A stretch of 64,000 bases of DNA. Origin: Altererythrobacter sp. B11. Its GTDB lineage: Bacteria > Pseudomonadota > Alphaproteobacteria > Sphingomonadales > Sphingomonadaceae. The DNA lies in NCBI RefSeq assembly GCF_003569745.1, contig NZ_AP018498.1, positions 2,579,001 to 2,643,000 of the forward strand. The letters are read 5' to 3'. A program made the position numbers and the translations under genes. Below are positions 44,337-54,669 of this stretch, piece after piece. Positions within the stretch are counted from its first letter, which is position 1, and every line of letters starts with the position of its first letter. The notes under the pieces were generated by a model that was not told the origin of the DNA, ran no database searches, and saw only the letters and a list, made by a program, of their open reading frames with translations.

Positions 44337-44384
44337 CTGCTTTCGGCCAGCGCCAAGGGAGGTGGCGATGGCCTTGGTGAGGTG

Positions 44385-47300
44385 TTAGAATTTCACGCGC
44401 GCACCGAGGTAGAACCGGCGGCCATTCACATCGTAATTCTGCACGTCAAAGCTGCCGCCGGGAAGCGACGGCAGGGCGGCATCCGGATTACGCCCGGATA
44501 GCGGCGGTGCCTTATTGAACAGGTTGTCGACGCCGAAACGAAGATTGATGGTGTCGCTCAGGGCATAGCTGCCTTGCAGGTTGAACAGATCGTAGCTGCT
44601 GGTGACACCCTGCACACTGGTGGTTGGCACCGTGACTGACGTCTGCGAACGGATGCTCGGCAGGTGACGCCATTGGAGGCCGAGATACGCGCCGCCAAGG
44701 CTGTATCCCACCGTCGTCAGGACCTTGTACCGGTAGCTGTTGCCGTTGAGCCCGTTCGAATTCGGTCCCTGGCTGCCGGCGTAATCCAGCATCGCATCGG
44801 TCGGCAGTTCCGCCGCCTTCATCTCGATAAGGTAGTTGAAAACCGAGTTCAACGACATGCGTCCCGGGCCGATGTCGGCGGACCAGTCAAGCTGGACGTC
44901 CACGCCAGACGTCCGGAACCGCCCATTATTGTAAAAGGTCTGCAGGATATTGCCGAGCGCCCCCGCCTGATTGCGGTCGACCCCCGAGCAAAGCGCGGCG
45001 GAAGGGTCATAATCCGGATTGAACGCGGGGTCGAAGCACTGGCGCTGCACGATATCCACGGTCTGGGCGCCGATCGCATCGGTGACCTTGATGTTATAGT
45101 AATCGACCGCCAATCGAAGCCCGGACAGTGCCGAACTGTTGAAAGGCGAGGACAGCACGAAGCCGGCCGTCCATGTGTCGGCCTTTTCCGGCTTCAGATT
45201 GGGATTGCCGACCAGCCGTGGGAAGACAAACGCGGCTCCGGCAGCCTGGGCTGTGGTGACGAGCGAGCGTACCTCGGCTGCGCTACCGGCACTGACGAGC
45301 GTGCGATAATCAACCCCGTAGAACTGGTCGTCAGCCGTGCCGTCGCCGGATGCCTCCATAAGCGCCCCGCACAGACCGATAGCTTGAGCATAGTTGCTGT
45401 TCCGATTGGGATTTGCCGAATAGGCGAGGTCGTTGTTGATCGAGCAGAGGTCTCCGCCGGCGGCGGAGGTGAAGCCCTGCTCCGGTGCCAGATAAAGTTC
45501 GGCAATGTTTGGTGCACGTTCGGCGCGGTTGAAACCGCCCCGGAAACGCAGCCAGTCATTCACTTCCCAGTTTGCGAGGGCCTTGTAGGTCCAGCTTCCG
45601 CCGGTGGTATTGTAATCCGAATAGCGAAGGCCGAGTTCAAGATCGAACAGCTGAATAGCTGGGATGTCCGCAAGAAGCGGAACAAGCATCTCGCCATAGA
45701 TTTCACGCGCCTCGATACGGCCGTCGGAATTGCCCGACGGCTGCAGGCCGATGACTTGGTCGAGAAACGACCGGCCCTGTGTGCTGATCGTATCGTTCTG
45801 GAAGTCGTAATCGTTGCTGCGATAGCTCATGCCGATAGCTGCCCGGAGCTGCCCTGCAGGAAGCTCGAACAGACCACCTTGGAAGTCGCCCTCCCAGATC
45901 GTCTGCTGCATCGTCGATGTGGTCTTGATGTCTGCGGCGATCGCTTCGAGGCAATCCCCCGAAATGGAGGCGGGATTAAATAGGTTGAGCCCAGATGTGC
46001 AGGTTCCGGTCGAAGCGCCGAATCCACCATTGGACGCATTGCCGGTCTGGTCGAAGCCGCGCCCCAGATTAGGCTGCGTGATGATCGTTCGGAAGCGTTC
46101 GAGCGAGGCAAAACCAGTCTGCAACACGCTCGTGTGCGTCTCGCCTTGCGATCCGAATAGCTCGAATGTCCAGTCCGTCCCCGGTATCTTGCCCTGCAGG
46201 CCGGCAGTCATGTTGTAAGTGAAGACGTCGGTATGGGACGTGCGACTGAAAGGCAAATAGCCGCGAAAGGTGAAAGGCGCATCGGGTCTCGGCCGGCTGT
46301 CGAGGATCGCCAGCAGCTCGGCGGGAAGGACATCGCGATTGATCGTTGGATCGATCGATGCCGAGAAGCCGCCCTGAATTACGCCCGGCTGTTGCTGCGT
46401 AGTAGTCTCGACGCTGCTGAAATAAGACTGTGCAAAGACGCTTAGCCAGTCGTTGATCTCGTAATTGCCGAGTGCATACATGTTGTAACGAGTGAGTGGA
46501 AAAATCAAATAGGCATCAATATCGTTTACACCGATTTGACCATTATCCAGCAGCTTGTATTCGTAATTATCGATATTCCGCTCGAAGCCCGCCACCCCCG
46601 GCACGCCGCCAGTGTCAAAGCCAGTGAAGGCATTGCCCTGGAAATCGGCGAAGACGGAGGTGTTGACGGGGGCAGCGGTGAAGGTCGCGCCATCAATCAC
46701 CGAGTTCAGCACGTTGGGATTGGGCAAGTTGGAAAACCCGGTGTTAAATCCACCATAGGGTGGAAACAATTGCGAGCCGCCTATGGAGGGATCTGCCCCT
46801 ATATCGCGATACCACCTGCGATCGGTCTGCAACGCAGCTTCGCGCTTGTTCATGGACATGGCGATCGAGATATTGCCGCGACCATCGTCGAAATCGGCGC
46901 CCATGATGCCGCCGAACCGATATTCGAAGTTATCGCCTTCCTGCGTGATGCCGGCCTGGCCATCGAGTTCAAGGCCGACAAAATCCTTCTTGAGGATGAA
47001 GTTGACCACACCGCTAACGGCATCCGCGCCATAGGTCGAGGAAGCACCGCCGGAGACGATCTCGACGCGTTCAATCGCTGCCGAGGGGATCGTGTTGATG
47101 TCGACCACCATCGAAGCGTTGGACGGCGTCGCACGGCGGCCGTCGAGCAGCACCAAGCTGCGATTGGCTCCGATGCCGCGCAGGGAGATCGTGGCCGAAC
47201 CCGGCGTATTGCGCGCGGTCGGCTGAATGTCTCCACCCTGCGTAGGCGTCTTGTCCGGCGTGAACTGCGGCAGTTTGTTGAGATTAGCTTCGAGCGATGC

Positions 47301-47540
47301 GGTAGACGATTGCTGCAGCAACGCATCGTCGACGCTCAATATCGGACTGTTTGCCTCGAAATCGGGCCGCGAGATGCGCGACCCAGTTACGACGATCGGT
47401 TCCCCTGCGGGCTCGCTGGCATCGAAAACATCCGAGCTTTCTTGAGCCACCGCGGGAAATGTGACCACAATAGTGCCCGCACCAGCACATAATAGAAAGC
47501 CCTTGAAATTTTGATACGACCTTCCATGTACTTTCGACAT
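44385..47540 (-). CDS. TonB-dependent outer-membrane receptor (large)
   Basis: A 1051-residue receptor with a signal peptide (core about 12-30, cleavage near AVA-QE). The TonB box region is PIVVTGSRI, followed by the plug (SATISLRGIGANRSLVLLDG; GGASSTYGADAVSGVVNFI) and a long barrel that ends YLGARVKF. The ATG at 47540 follows GGGAGGGGG; the longer frame has no ribosome site. Large receptors of this type in sphingomonads take up oligosaccharides, siderophores or other bulky ligands. It stands alone, converging on the LysR gene. Confidence 0.92.
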   Translation of the reverse strand: MSKVHGRSYQNFKGFLLCAGAGTIVVTFPAVAQESSDVFDASEPAGEPIVVTGSRISRPDFEANSPILSVDDALLQQSSTASLEANLNKLPQFTPDKTPTQGGDIQPTARNTPGSATISLRGIGANRSLVLLDGRRATPSNASMVVDINTIPSAAIERVEIVSGGASSTYGADAVSGVVNFILKKDFVGLELDGQAGITQEGDNFEYRFGGIMGADFDDGRGNISIAMSMNKREAALQTDRRWYRDIGADPSIGGSQLFPPYGGFNTGFSNLPNPNVLNSVIDGATFTAAPVNTSVFADFQGNAFTGFDTGGVPGVAGFERNIDNYEYKLLDNGQIGVNDIDAYLIFPLTRYNMYALGNYEINDWLSVFAQSYFSSVETTTQQQPGVIQGGFSASIDPTINRDVLPAELLAILDSRPRPDAPFTFRGYLPFSRTSHTDVFTYNMTAGLQGKIPGTDWTFELFGSQGETHTSVLQTGFASLERFRTIITQPNLGRGFDQTGNASNGGFGASTGTCTSGLNLFNPASISGDCLEAIAADIKTTSTMQQTIWEGDFQGGLFELPAGQLRAAIGMSYRSNDYDFQNDTISTQGRSFLDQVIGLQPSGNSDGRIEAREIYGEMLVPLLADIPAIQLFDLELGLRYSDYNTTGGSWTYKALANWEVNDWLRFRGGFNRAERAPNIAELYLAPEQGFTSAAGGDLCSINNDLAYSANPNRNSNYAQAIGLCGALMEASGDGTADDQFYGVDYRTLVSAGSAAEVRSLVTTAQAAGAAFVFPRLVGNPNLKPEKADTWTAGFVLSSPFNSSALSGLRLAVDYYNIKVTDAIGAQTVDIVQRQCFDPAFNPDYDPSAALCSGVDRNQAGALGNILQTFYNNGRFRTSGVDVQLDWSADIGPGRMSLNSVFNYLIEMKAAELPTDAMLDYAGSQGPNSNGLNGNSYRYKVLTTVGYSLGGAYLGLQWRHLPSIRSQTSVTVPTTSVQGVTSSYDLFNLQGSYALSDTINLRFGVDNLFNKAPPLSGRNPDAALPSLPGGSFDVQNYDVNGRRFYLGARVKF

Positions 47541-47741
47541 ACACTTACCCCCTCCCAGATGATTATCTTTTGTTGAGGCAATTGACGCAGTTTTTTCGTT
47601 CACGGCAAGGGTGTATTGTCCTATAAAGATATAGGAGTTTGCCGATATGCAGGACTGCCTTGCCGAGGGACATCAGGGCCACAGGCCCTCACTTCGCGGC
47701 AGCGATGCGCATCTGCGCAAAGGCCAATGCCTGGGCAATCG

Positions 47742-50700
47742 TCAGAACAGGTAGTTGAGCCGGACACTGCCGGCCAAGTCCGTCTCGCCGGACGTTGCTA
47801 ACAGCCTTACCTGGCCGGACAGAGACCAGTAGCCGCTCAGGCGATAATGCCCGCTCCCTTCCACCAATGCACCGGTTCCGGACGTGTGTGGGGCGCGGAT
47901 GTTGAACGTGTGGGGAGAGCCCGCCAGCGCCAAATCGACATCGGCATCGTTGCGGGGGCCGGTCACCAGCCGCGCCGACATCTCCAGATTGCCCCTCTCG
48001 TCATCCAGCCGTGCGAACGCGCCGATACCATAGCGAACCCATTGGTCACGGGCCTTGCCGGCCGCCAGGTTCAGGGCCTGCGCGCCGCTCTCGGTGAAGG
48101 CGTCCAGCTGGCTCGTCGAGGCCTCGACGTCGGCGGTGGGGCCGAGTGACCAGCGACCGCGGGAGACACCATATCGCAGGTCGATCCGCCCGGCCGTGGT
48201 GCCGATATCGGGCCGCGCGCTTGCTCTGCGCGAAACATCGCCGAAGTTCATGGCGCGGGTGACGCGTGCTTCGGTCCATTGCTTCACGATGTTCGCCATC
48301 GCGGTAAAGCCCGCACCTGCGCTGCCGTATCGGACATAGCCACCCAGATACCAGCTGTTGGTATCGGCCTCAGATGCGCGGGCGGCCGCATCAAGATTGC
48401 CGGACTGCCAGCCTCCGCCGACACCTGCGGCCCAGCCGTTGGCATCGCCGCAATAATCCACGCCCATCTCGAAGCCTACACCGTCCTGTGTGAAGCGCGC
48501 GCCATTGCCATCCGAGGAGACATGCGCGGCCTGTCCGGTCACGCCGCCCCAGATGCCGGCTCCTTCCTCGATCACCGCGACGCTGCGCAGCGCATACTGG
48601 CCGGCGAGGTTCAGCGTGCGGCGCTGCTCGCCCGCGAGCAGGCTTGCATAGATCTCCCCCGAACTGAGTTCGAATGACGCGCGCGCCGCCGTGGCATCCA
48701 GAATCAGGATGCTGTTATAGACAGCCAGCGCATCCGATCCGCCGGTCCGGTCAAGTTCGCGAAGGACGCCTGCCGCCTGACGCTGATTATAGGTGAGCGC
48801 AACGTCCGGAAAGGTCAGGACCTGACTGACGCGGATGGATGCGCCGTTCGGATCATATTCGAGCGAGAAGTCGAGGAAAGCGGATTGTCCGCTGAGACCC
48901 GAAAAGCTTCCCGTCATTCCTTGCCCCGCATCGACGATCCGATAAAGCGCGCTCGACGCATAGTCGCTCGCCCGATCCAGCACCGTCACTGCGACGGTAC
49001 CGCCTTCGATCGTCACACTTCCCGCCACATCGATCAGGTCGGTGCCACCCGAGGCGGCCAGATCGACCGAATAGGTGGATCCCGGCCGAAAGACGACGTT
49101 TCCCTCTACTGTCAGCGTTGCCGTTCCACTGCCCGGCGACAGCGCCCCGGCAAGGTCGAGCGAGCCGAGCCGGCCGTCACCCGTCAGCACTGCCCCGGCA
49201 TCGATCCGCGTCGCACCGCCAAGGGCACCGTCGATCGCCAGCACGCCGGCCTCGACCACCGTGGCGCCCGCGAAGTCGATGGAACTGCCCGTGAGCGAGA
49301 GCGTACCACCGCCGGTCTTGCGTATCCGGCCAGCGCCACTCAGACCGGCGCCGTAGGCCCCATCGGTCGCCTGATCGAAATGCAACGTACCCTCCGCGGC
49401 GATAGAGACGTCGCCCGGAATGCTCGAAGCAGGGGCGCGGATCGTGCCCTGCAGGATCGTGGTGCCGCCGCCATAGCTGTTGGCGCCGCTCAGGATGAGC
49501 GTGCCAAGGTCCGTCTTGATGATCGCTGCGGTTCCGATGAGGGGGGCATCGATGGTGGCGGTGATGCCGGCCGAGCTGCCATCGCCGACGCGCAGTTGCG
49601 CGACCTCCCCGGTCAGGCCGATCGCATCGCCCGTCAGGCGATAGCCGTCGGTCGCGAATTGCATGCCCGCCCCGACAGCTATCTCGCCCTCCCCTTCGTC
49701 CACGTTCACCGTCGCGCCGGTCCCAGCGAAGACGAGCAGCTGCGTCGGGTCATAGGCGCCGTTGTGAGTGCCGTCGGCGATGGACCAGTTGGCGGTGCTT
49801 CTTGTCCACGATCCCGCGCCGCCTGCCACCACCGCATCGCCAGCAAGGCCCGGCCCGTCCCAGAATGTGAAGCCGCTGACCGGGGCACTGACAACCAAGT
49901 TAATCCGGTTGGCGATCGACGTCTGCACGGTCAGGTCACCCGGGGCGTAGCCCGCCGGGGCCAGACCGATGGCAAGGCCATTGTCAGTGAGCGCGCCGCG
50001 ATAGTCGATCAATCGGTACAGTCCGGCACCGAAGCCACCCGCATCGGCTATGTTCAGCGTGCCATCCAGCACCAGTATTCCGGTGCCGTTGGACGTCCCC
50101 ACTTGGATGAAATCATTGCCCACACCCGGCGCCTGATCGGACTGGCCGAGCTGGAAATCTAGGATCGATTCCGGCGCCAGCCTGAGCGCAGCCAGGGTGA
50201 GTGTGCCGGTAGCCGAACCGGCTGGTGACAGCGTGCCGTCAAGCATTGCGAGACGGCCACTGCCCAGAGTGCCGGTGCCACCAAAAGTCGCGCCATTGCT
50301 GACCCGCACCTCGCCTGCCGCCAACATGCCCTCCAGCGACACCGTGCCCCCCGTCACATCGAACAAGCCGGAGAAGCCGGTCTGTTCGGCAGCGGTGAGA
50401 CGCGTCTGACCGGCGCGATGGAGCACCATGCCAAATCCATAAATCGGGGTCGCAAGTGCCAATTGGCCGTCATGGTTCAGGACAAGGCGCGTTCCCGCCT
50501 GTTCTAGCGTTATCGTGCCAGCTTCGAAGACACCCGCCGCACCCGGTGCCTCGCCGTCGGCAGCGCCGACATTCAGCGTTGCACTGCCGAGCATGCGAAT
50601 GCTGTTCGCTTGCAGATCCGTGCCGTTGAGCGTGAGCATTGCATTTTCAAACATGCCCAGGCGGGAACCCACTCGGATCTCTCCGCCGGAGCCGATGACC

Positions 50701-51647
50701 CGACTGTGTTCACGAAGGGTCAAGCCGCCGGAACTTGCCACTGCGGCGGCGTTCAGCAGCCCACCTTTCAGTTCGATCAGCGCGCTGCCGCCGGTGGTAA
50801 TCGTTTCATATTGCAGCGTGCCGCCATCTTCGATGCGCATCTGACCGGTGATATCCAGCGCCGTCGCCCCGCGCAGTTCCGACCCCGCGCCGCTGATCGT
50901 CACACGCGAACCGTTGCCAAGAATATGCGATACGCTGGCCCCGCCTATCATCTTGCCACCATCCAGCAGGTTGAGTTCGGCGTCATAGGTGTCCGGCGTG
51001 GTGGCGTTTCCGCCCATGTAGAGCGCGCCGGGCATTTCGATCCGTGATCCCGCGCCAGAGACATTTATCCGTGCGAGCGATCCCTCGGCGGTGCCGAACA
51101 CGGCTGAATCGCTTCCGCGCAGGACAGCGCCATTGAGGACCGAGAGCGATCCGGCGGAATTTGCGCGCGGCGCCACATAGATCTGCGCGCCGAAGCTGAC
51201 CTCGGTGCCGGTATCCCTTATCAACAACGTGCCATTGCCGGCGGTGCCGGTGATCTGCCCCCCGCCGATGCCCGATTGGCTATCGACGATCAGCTGGGCG
51301 CCGCCCTGCACGGTCAACGCCGCGCGATTGTTCGGCCCGATGAACAGCCGAGCAAGATTGACGATGTTGCCCTGCCCGTCGATGACCACCGGGTTGTTTG
51401 CGTCGGTATCGACATAGACTTCGAAATCACCGCGCGTGGGCACGCGATCGAGGTCCCAGTTCCCGGGATTGAACCAGTCACTGTCGACCCCACCCTCCCA
51501 GCTTTGCGCATGGGCTGGGCCGACGAGCGCGCTGGAGGCGAGCAGGGCGAAGGCCAGAAGGCGGCAGGCGGACCCGGGCGTGGACAGCATGGCTTGGATG
51601 TTCCGTTCAGTCTGCGGGTTCCGGCGTGAAACCCGATCGCGTCTCAT
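47742..51647 (-). CDS. Type V autotransporter with beta-helix passenger
   Basis: A 1301-residue protein. A signal region (about 1-47) has a long basic n-part before the hydrophobic core. The beta-helical passenger (about 50-1000) contains repeated PATR-like units such as LILSGANSYGGGTTILQGTI and GGGTLSLTGSSIDFAGATVVE. The autotransporter barrel covers about the last 280 residues, ending RLNYLF. The start at 51647 follows GGGAGA; a start at 51590 would leave a normal short signal peptide but has a weak ribosome site. The protein is displayed on or shed from the cell surface; an adhesin role is likely. No protease motif is seen. Confidence 0.88.
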   Translation of the reverse strand: MRRDRVSRRNPQTERNIQAMLSTPGSACRLLAFALLASSALVGPAHAQSWEGGVDSDWFNPGNWDLDRVPTRGDFEVYVDTDANNPVVIDGQGNIVNLARLFIGPNNRAALTVQGGAQLIVDSQSGIGGGQITGTAGNGTLLIRDTGTEVSFGAQIYVAPRANSAGSLSVLNGAVLRGSDSAVFGTAEGSLARINVSGAGSRIEMPGALYMGGNATTPDTYDAELNLLDGGKMIGGASVSHILGNGSRVTISGAGSELRGATALDITGQMRIEDGGTLQYETITTGGSALIELKGGLLNAAAVASSGGLTLREHSRVIGSGGEIRVGSRLGMFENAMLTLNGTDLQANSIRMLGSATLNVGAADGEAPGAAGVFEAGTITLEQAGTRLVLNHDGQLALATPIYGFGMVLHRAGQTRLTAAEQTGFSGLFDVTGGTVSLEGMLAAGEVRVSNGATFGGTGTLGSGRLAMLDGTLSPAGSATGTLTLAALRLAPESILDFQLGQSDQAPGVGNDFIQVGTSNGTGILVLDGTLNIADAGGFGAGLYRLIDYRGALTDNGLAIGLAPAGYAPGDLTVQTSIANRINLVVSAPVSGFTFWDGPGLAGDAVVAGGAGSWTRSTANWSIADGTHNGAYDPTQLLVFAGTGATVNVDEGEGEIAVGAGMQFATDGYRLTGDAIGLTGEVAQLRVGDGSSAGITATIDAPLIGTAAIIKTDLGTLILSGANSYGGGTTILQGTIRAPASSIPGDVSIAAEGTLHFDQATDGAYGAGLSGAGRIRKTGGGTLSLTGSSIDFAGATVVEAGVLAIDGALGGATRIDAGAVLTGDGRLGSLDLAGALSPGSGTATLTVEGNVVFRPGSTYSVDLAASGGTDLIDVAGSVTIEGGTVAVTVLDRASDYASSALYRIVDAGQGMTGSFSGLSGQSAFLDFSLEYDPNGASIRVSQVLTFPDVALTYNQRQAAGVLRELDRTGGSDALAVYNSILILDATAARASFELSSGEIYASLLAGEQRRTLNLAGQYALRSVAVIEEGAGIWGGVTGQAAHVSSDGNGARFTQDGVGFEMGVDYCGDANGWAAGVGGGWQSGNLDAAARASEADTNSWYLGGYVRYGSAGAGFTAMANIVKQWTEARVTRAMNFGDVSRRASARPDIGTTAGRIDLRYGVSRGRWSLGPTADVEASTSQLDAFTESGAQALNLAAGKARDQWVRYGIGAFARLDDERGNLEMSARLVTGPRNDADVDLALAGSPHTFNIRAPHTSGTGALVEGSGHYRLSGYWSLSGQVRLLATSGETDLAGSVRLNYLF

Positions 51648-51785
51648 GCATGGGTCTCCCCCGGCCTCCGGGGGAACCGGGCAAGCTGTGGCGCAGAGTG
51701 GCAACTTGTTGCATCGTCCCGGTTGCAACTGGACAGTGGCCACGAAACGGGCTTGCTGCGTCAGATGTGGGGGGAGGAGAGGCAG

Positions 51786-52847
51786 ATGTTCAAGATCGAG
51801 GAGATTTACGATGCCGCCTTCGACAGGACGCGCTTTGCAACGCTGATCGAGCGGCTTTGCAGCAGCTTTTCCGCCCAGTCGGGCTTCATCGGCTGGAGCG
51901 ACGATCGGGATGCCGGTTTTCAGGCCCAGTTCGGCGGAGACCCGGTTTGGCTGCAACGCTACGTCGAGACTTATGGCGCCCACGACATCCTCCGCCCCCA
52001 TCTGATGGCGCTGCCAGAGGGCGAGTGCGCACCCGCCTGGTCGCTACTCCAGTCTCCTGAGATCAGGGCGAGCGTGTTCTATCGCGAGTATCTCGCGCCG
52101 CAGGGCATCGTCGACAATCTGGCGGTCAATCTCATCAAGCGGCCGGGCATCACCGCGCATCTGGCTTTGCTGCGTACAGGCGATGCACCGCCGTTTTCGA
52201 ACGATGATGTGGCGGCGCTCAAACAACTGATCGTTCACCTGCGCCGCGCGATCTTCATCCAGAGCCACATCGTGCGTGCTGCCGACCGCGCCGCCCAAGA
52301 GGTATCGGCTGGGGCCGGGGCCGCGCAAATGCTCCTGCTGCTTGGCACCGGCCGGCAGGTGATGGAGATCGATCCCGTGTTGGGCACTCTGCTCCACCAG
52401 AGCCCGGGGTCGGTCCTGCGCGAGGGGCGCTTCGCCGCCGCCGTCGTCCAGGCCATTGCCTCGTGTGAGCCCGTGGCGATCCTGCTTGAGGAGGATGGGG
52501 AAGCGGTTCCGCTGCTGCTCGAGGCCAGGCCCATCATCGCCGACCGATTCGGCGATCTCGAGGCCGGGCCGGCGCCGACCCATGCCGTCCATGTCACCAA
52601 GCTCAATCAGACCCGGATCCTCGCCTTCGAAGCGATAGGACATCTCTATCGCCTCACGGCCACCGAGTTGCGCGTGCTGCGCGATGCCATGGCGGAAGGC
52701 AATCTCACCGGAATCGGCGAGCGGCTGGGCATGGCGCCGGCCACCACCCGTACGCATCTCCACCGCATCTATGAAAAGACCGGCACGCAGGGTTTCACCG
52801 GTCTGTCCAATCTCGTGCACCGCTTCGGCAGGATCGGCCCAGCGTAA
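51786..52847 (+). CDS. LuxR-type HTH regulator
   Basis: A 353-residue regulator. The first 270 residues form an unassigned sensory region without REC or recognised PAS motifs. The C-terminal LuxR HTH (about 290-345) reads YRLTATELRVLRDAMAEGNL, then IGERLGMAPATTRTHLHRIYEKTG. The ATG at 51786 follows GGGGAGGAGAGG. It diverges from the autotransporter across 138 bp and precedes the HTH/TPR gene, so these three genes may form one surface-adhesion module. That link is inference. Confidence 0.85.
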   Translation: MFKIEEIYDAAFDRTRFATLIERLCSSFSAQSGFIGWSDDRDAGFQAQFGGDPVWLQRYVETYGAHDILRPHLMALPEGECAPAWSLLQSPEIRASVFYREYLAPQGIVDNLAVNLIKRPGITAHLALLRTGDAPPFSNDDVAALKQLIVHLRRAIFIQSHIVRAADRAAQEVSAGAGAAQMLLLLGTGRQVMEIDPVLGTLLHQSPGSVLREGRFAAAVVQAIASCEPVAILLEEDGEAVPLLLEARPIIADRFGDLEAGPAPTHAVHVTKLNQTRILAFEAIGHLYRLTATELRVLRDAMAEGNLTGIGERLGMAPATTRTHLHRIYEKTGTQGFTGLSNLVHRFGRIGPA

Positions 52848-52948
52848 ACAGACGTGGAGGTAAACAGATAGTGGACGCCTGACCGCGCGCGACCGGATAA
52901 ACATCTGTGCAGGGCGCGGAGCGATGTCCGCTGCATGGGGGCCTGCCG

Positions 52949-54355
52949 ATGACCATCTCGACCGGATCGATGACAGGCATGCCGATCGATCCGTTACCAA
53001 TCATAGCGCGGGCAAGTGTGGACCGGCTGGATGGGTGGAAACTCATCGCCGCCCATTTCGGTCGGGATCGTACCACCGTCATCCGCTGGGCGCGAGAGCG
53101 GGGCATGCCGGTGCACCGCATGCCGGGCGGGCGGACGGGTACCGTCTATGCCCTGCGGCACGAGTTGGATCGCTGGGCAGGTCTTGGACAGGGCCTTGAT
53201 AAGACGATTTCGTCGCCGCCCATGCAGAAAGGTACACCTGCGCGATCCGTCAGATGGCGAGCGAGATGGGCTTTGCTTGCGCTGCTTCCCGGTCTGATCC
53301 TTGCTCTGGCAGGCGGTATGGTCGCCGATCGCCTAGCGTCGGATATCGAGCCGATCGACGTGGCCCTACCGGCCGATCCCCGGCTATCTTCGCAGTTTCT
53401 CGCCGCCCGCGATCTGACCGCCGAGCGACGCGCGACCGGGTTGGAGCGGGCAATCCTGTTGCTGGAAGACGTCACGCGATCGGCGCCATCCTTCGCGCAA
53501 GGGCACGCCGCTCTCGCGGAAGCCCTGCTGCTCTCGCGCGAATTCGGCCCAAGGCCCGACGAAGAGGCATATCAGCGCGCGCGTCAGGCGGCACGAATTG
53601 CGGTTCGGCTCGATCCTGCGGGCACCGACGGACACCGTCTGCTCGGTTTCATCGCCTACTGGGCGGATGGCGATTTCTCCGAGGCATCCGCCCAGTTCCG
53701 GCGGGCCCTGGATCTCTCTCCCGATGATGCGATGGTGCATTTCTGGTACGGCAATGTTCTCTCCGACCATGGCGATCATGACGAAGCGCTCAGGCTGCTA
53801 CGTCGCGCACAATTGCTGCAACCGGGCTCCGTCGCGATCCAGACCGATCTGGCCTGGGCGCGCTGGGCAGCCGGTCAGGATACCGCGGCCGTGGCGGCCC
53901 TGCGAGACATCGTACGCCGACACCCGGATTTCCCCGTGGCGCATGACTGCCTCTCGATCATCGCGCTCTTCAGGGGAGATGACGAGAGCTACCTGCGCCA
54001 CTTCACGAAGTTCGCGGATGCGCGCCGCGATGCGCGCCTCATGACGCGAGCCGGCGAGCTCCAGGCGGCGCTCGCTACACAAGGCTCCCCCGCAATGCAC
54101 CGCCTCTTGTGGCGCTATGCCAATGAAGACCTGAGCAGAAATGACGGTTCCAGCGAATGGGTCGCGGCAATTGCGTCGATCAACCGCCAGCGCTCGGATA
54201 TGCTGCGCTTTCTCGAACAGTCTGCCCAACGCAGCGAGCACTGGGGCCAGTCCGGCCTCATACGCCGCGCGGAACAGATCTGGAAGAATGATCCGGAGAT
54301 CATTCGCCACCTCCAGCCGATGCGGCTACCGCGTGATGCTGAAGCCAGCCGATGA
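52949..54355 (+). CDS. Membrane-anchored HTH protein with TPR repeats
   Basis: A 468-residue protein. An N-terminal DNA-binding-like domain (about 28-78, GWKLIAAHFGRDRTTVIRWA, then ERGMPVHRMP) resembles excisionase/MerR-type HTHs. A single membrane helix lies at about 106-126 (LLALLPGLILALAGG). The periplasmic part is helical and TPR-like (about 155-400, FAQGHAALAEALLL; PDDAMVHFWYGNVLSDHGDHDEALRLL split into helices). The layout recalls one-component transmembrane regulators of the CadC/ToxR kind, but with a different HTH. It follows the LuxR gene by 101 bp on the same strand. Confidence 0.75.
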   Translation: MTISTGSMTGMPIDPLPIIARASVDRLDGWKLIAAHFGRDRTTVIRWARERGMPVHRMPGGRTGTVYALRHELDRWAGLGQGLDKTISSPPMQKGTPARSVRWRARWALLALLPGLILALAGGMVADRLASDIEPIDVALPADPRLSSQFLAARDLTAERRATGLERAILLLEDVTRSAPSFAQGHAALAEALLLSREFGPRPDEEAYQRARQAARIAVRLDPAGTDGHRLLGFIAYWADGDFSEASAQFRRALDLSPDDAMVHFWYGNVLSDHGDHDEALRLLRRAQLLQPGSVAIQTDLAWARWAAGQDTAAVAALRDIVRRHPDFPVAHDCLSIIALFRGDDESYLRHFTKFADARRDARLMTRAGELQAALATQGSPAMHRLLWRYANEDLSRNDGSSEWVAAIASINRQRSDMLRFLEQSAQRSEHWGQSGLIRRAEQIWKNDPEIIRHLQPMRLPRDAEASR

Positions 54356-54669
54356 ACGCAAGGTAGCTTTCGGAACGTGACGCCAAACAGCCTAACAGCG
54401 AAGATTGGTCGTGAGCCGCCGGCTCCGGTGGACACGGACGCCGTGTCCACCGCCGCCTGAAGAGCCGACGCTCGGGGGCGCCTCGCTTGGCCGTCGAAAC
54501 TGGTTATTCATTCACGGCGAGTTCCAGCGCCTTCTGGGCCGACGGCCAACTGTCCGCTCTGCGACGACGAAGAGAGGAAAGCTGTCGGTCCTCTGGAACT
54601 TAAATACCCCATCCTTCTGCCAGTAATCGCGCGACCCGCGATTGGACCCCTAAGTCTCACGATAAGCGC
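54356..54669. other. Gap between convergent genes with a perfect hairpin
   Basis: No gene is seen. At 54427-54451, GGTGGACACGG and CCGTGTCCACC form an 11-bp perfect stem around ACG. No T-run follows on either strand, so it may be a Rho-independent-like barrier without a tail, a repetitive extragenic element or a protein site. Confidence 0.5.

Noticed and set aside
48885-50162. Plus-strand frame opposite the autotransporter passenger
   Set aside because: Biased Arg/Asp/Ala composition without motifs; the minus strand has clear passenger repeats.
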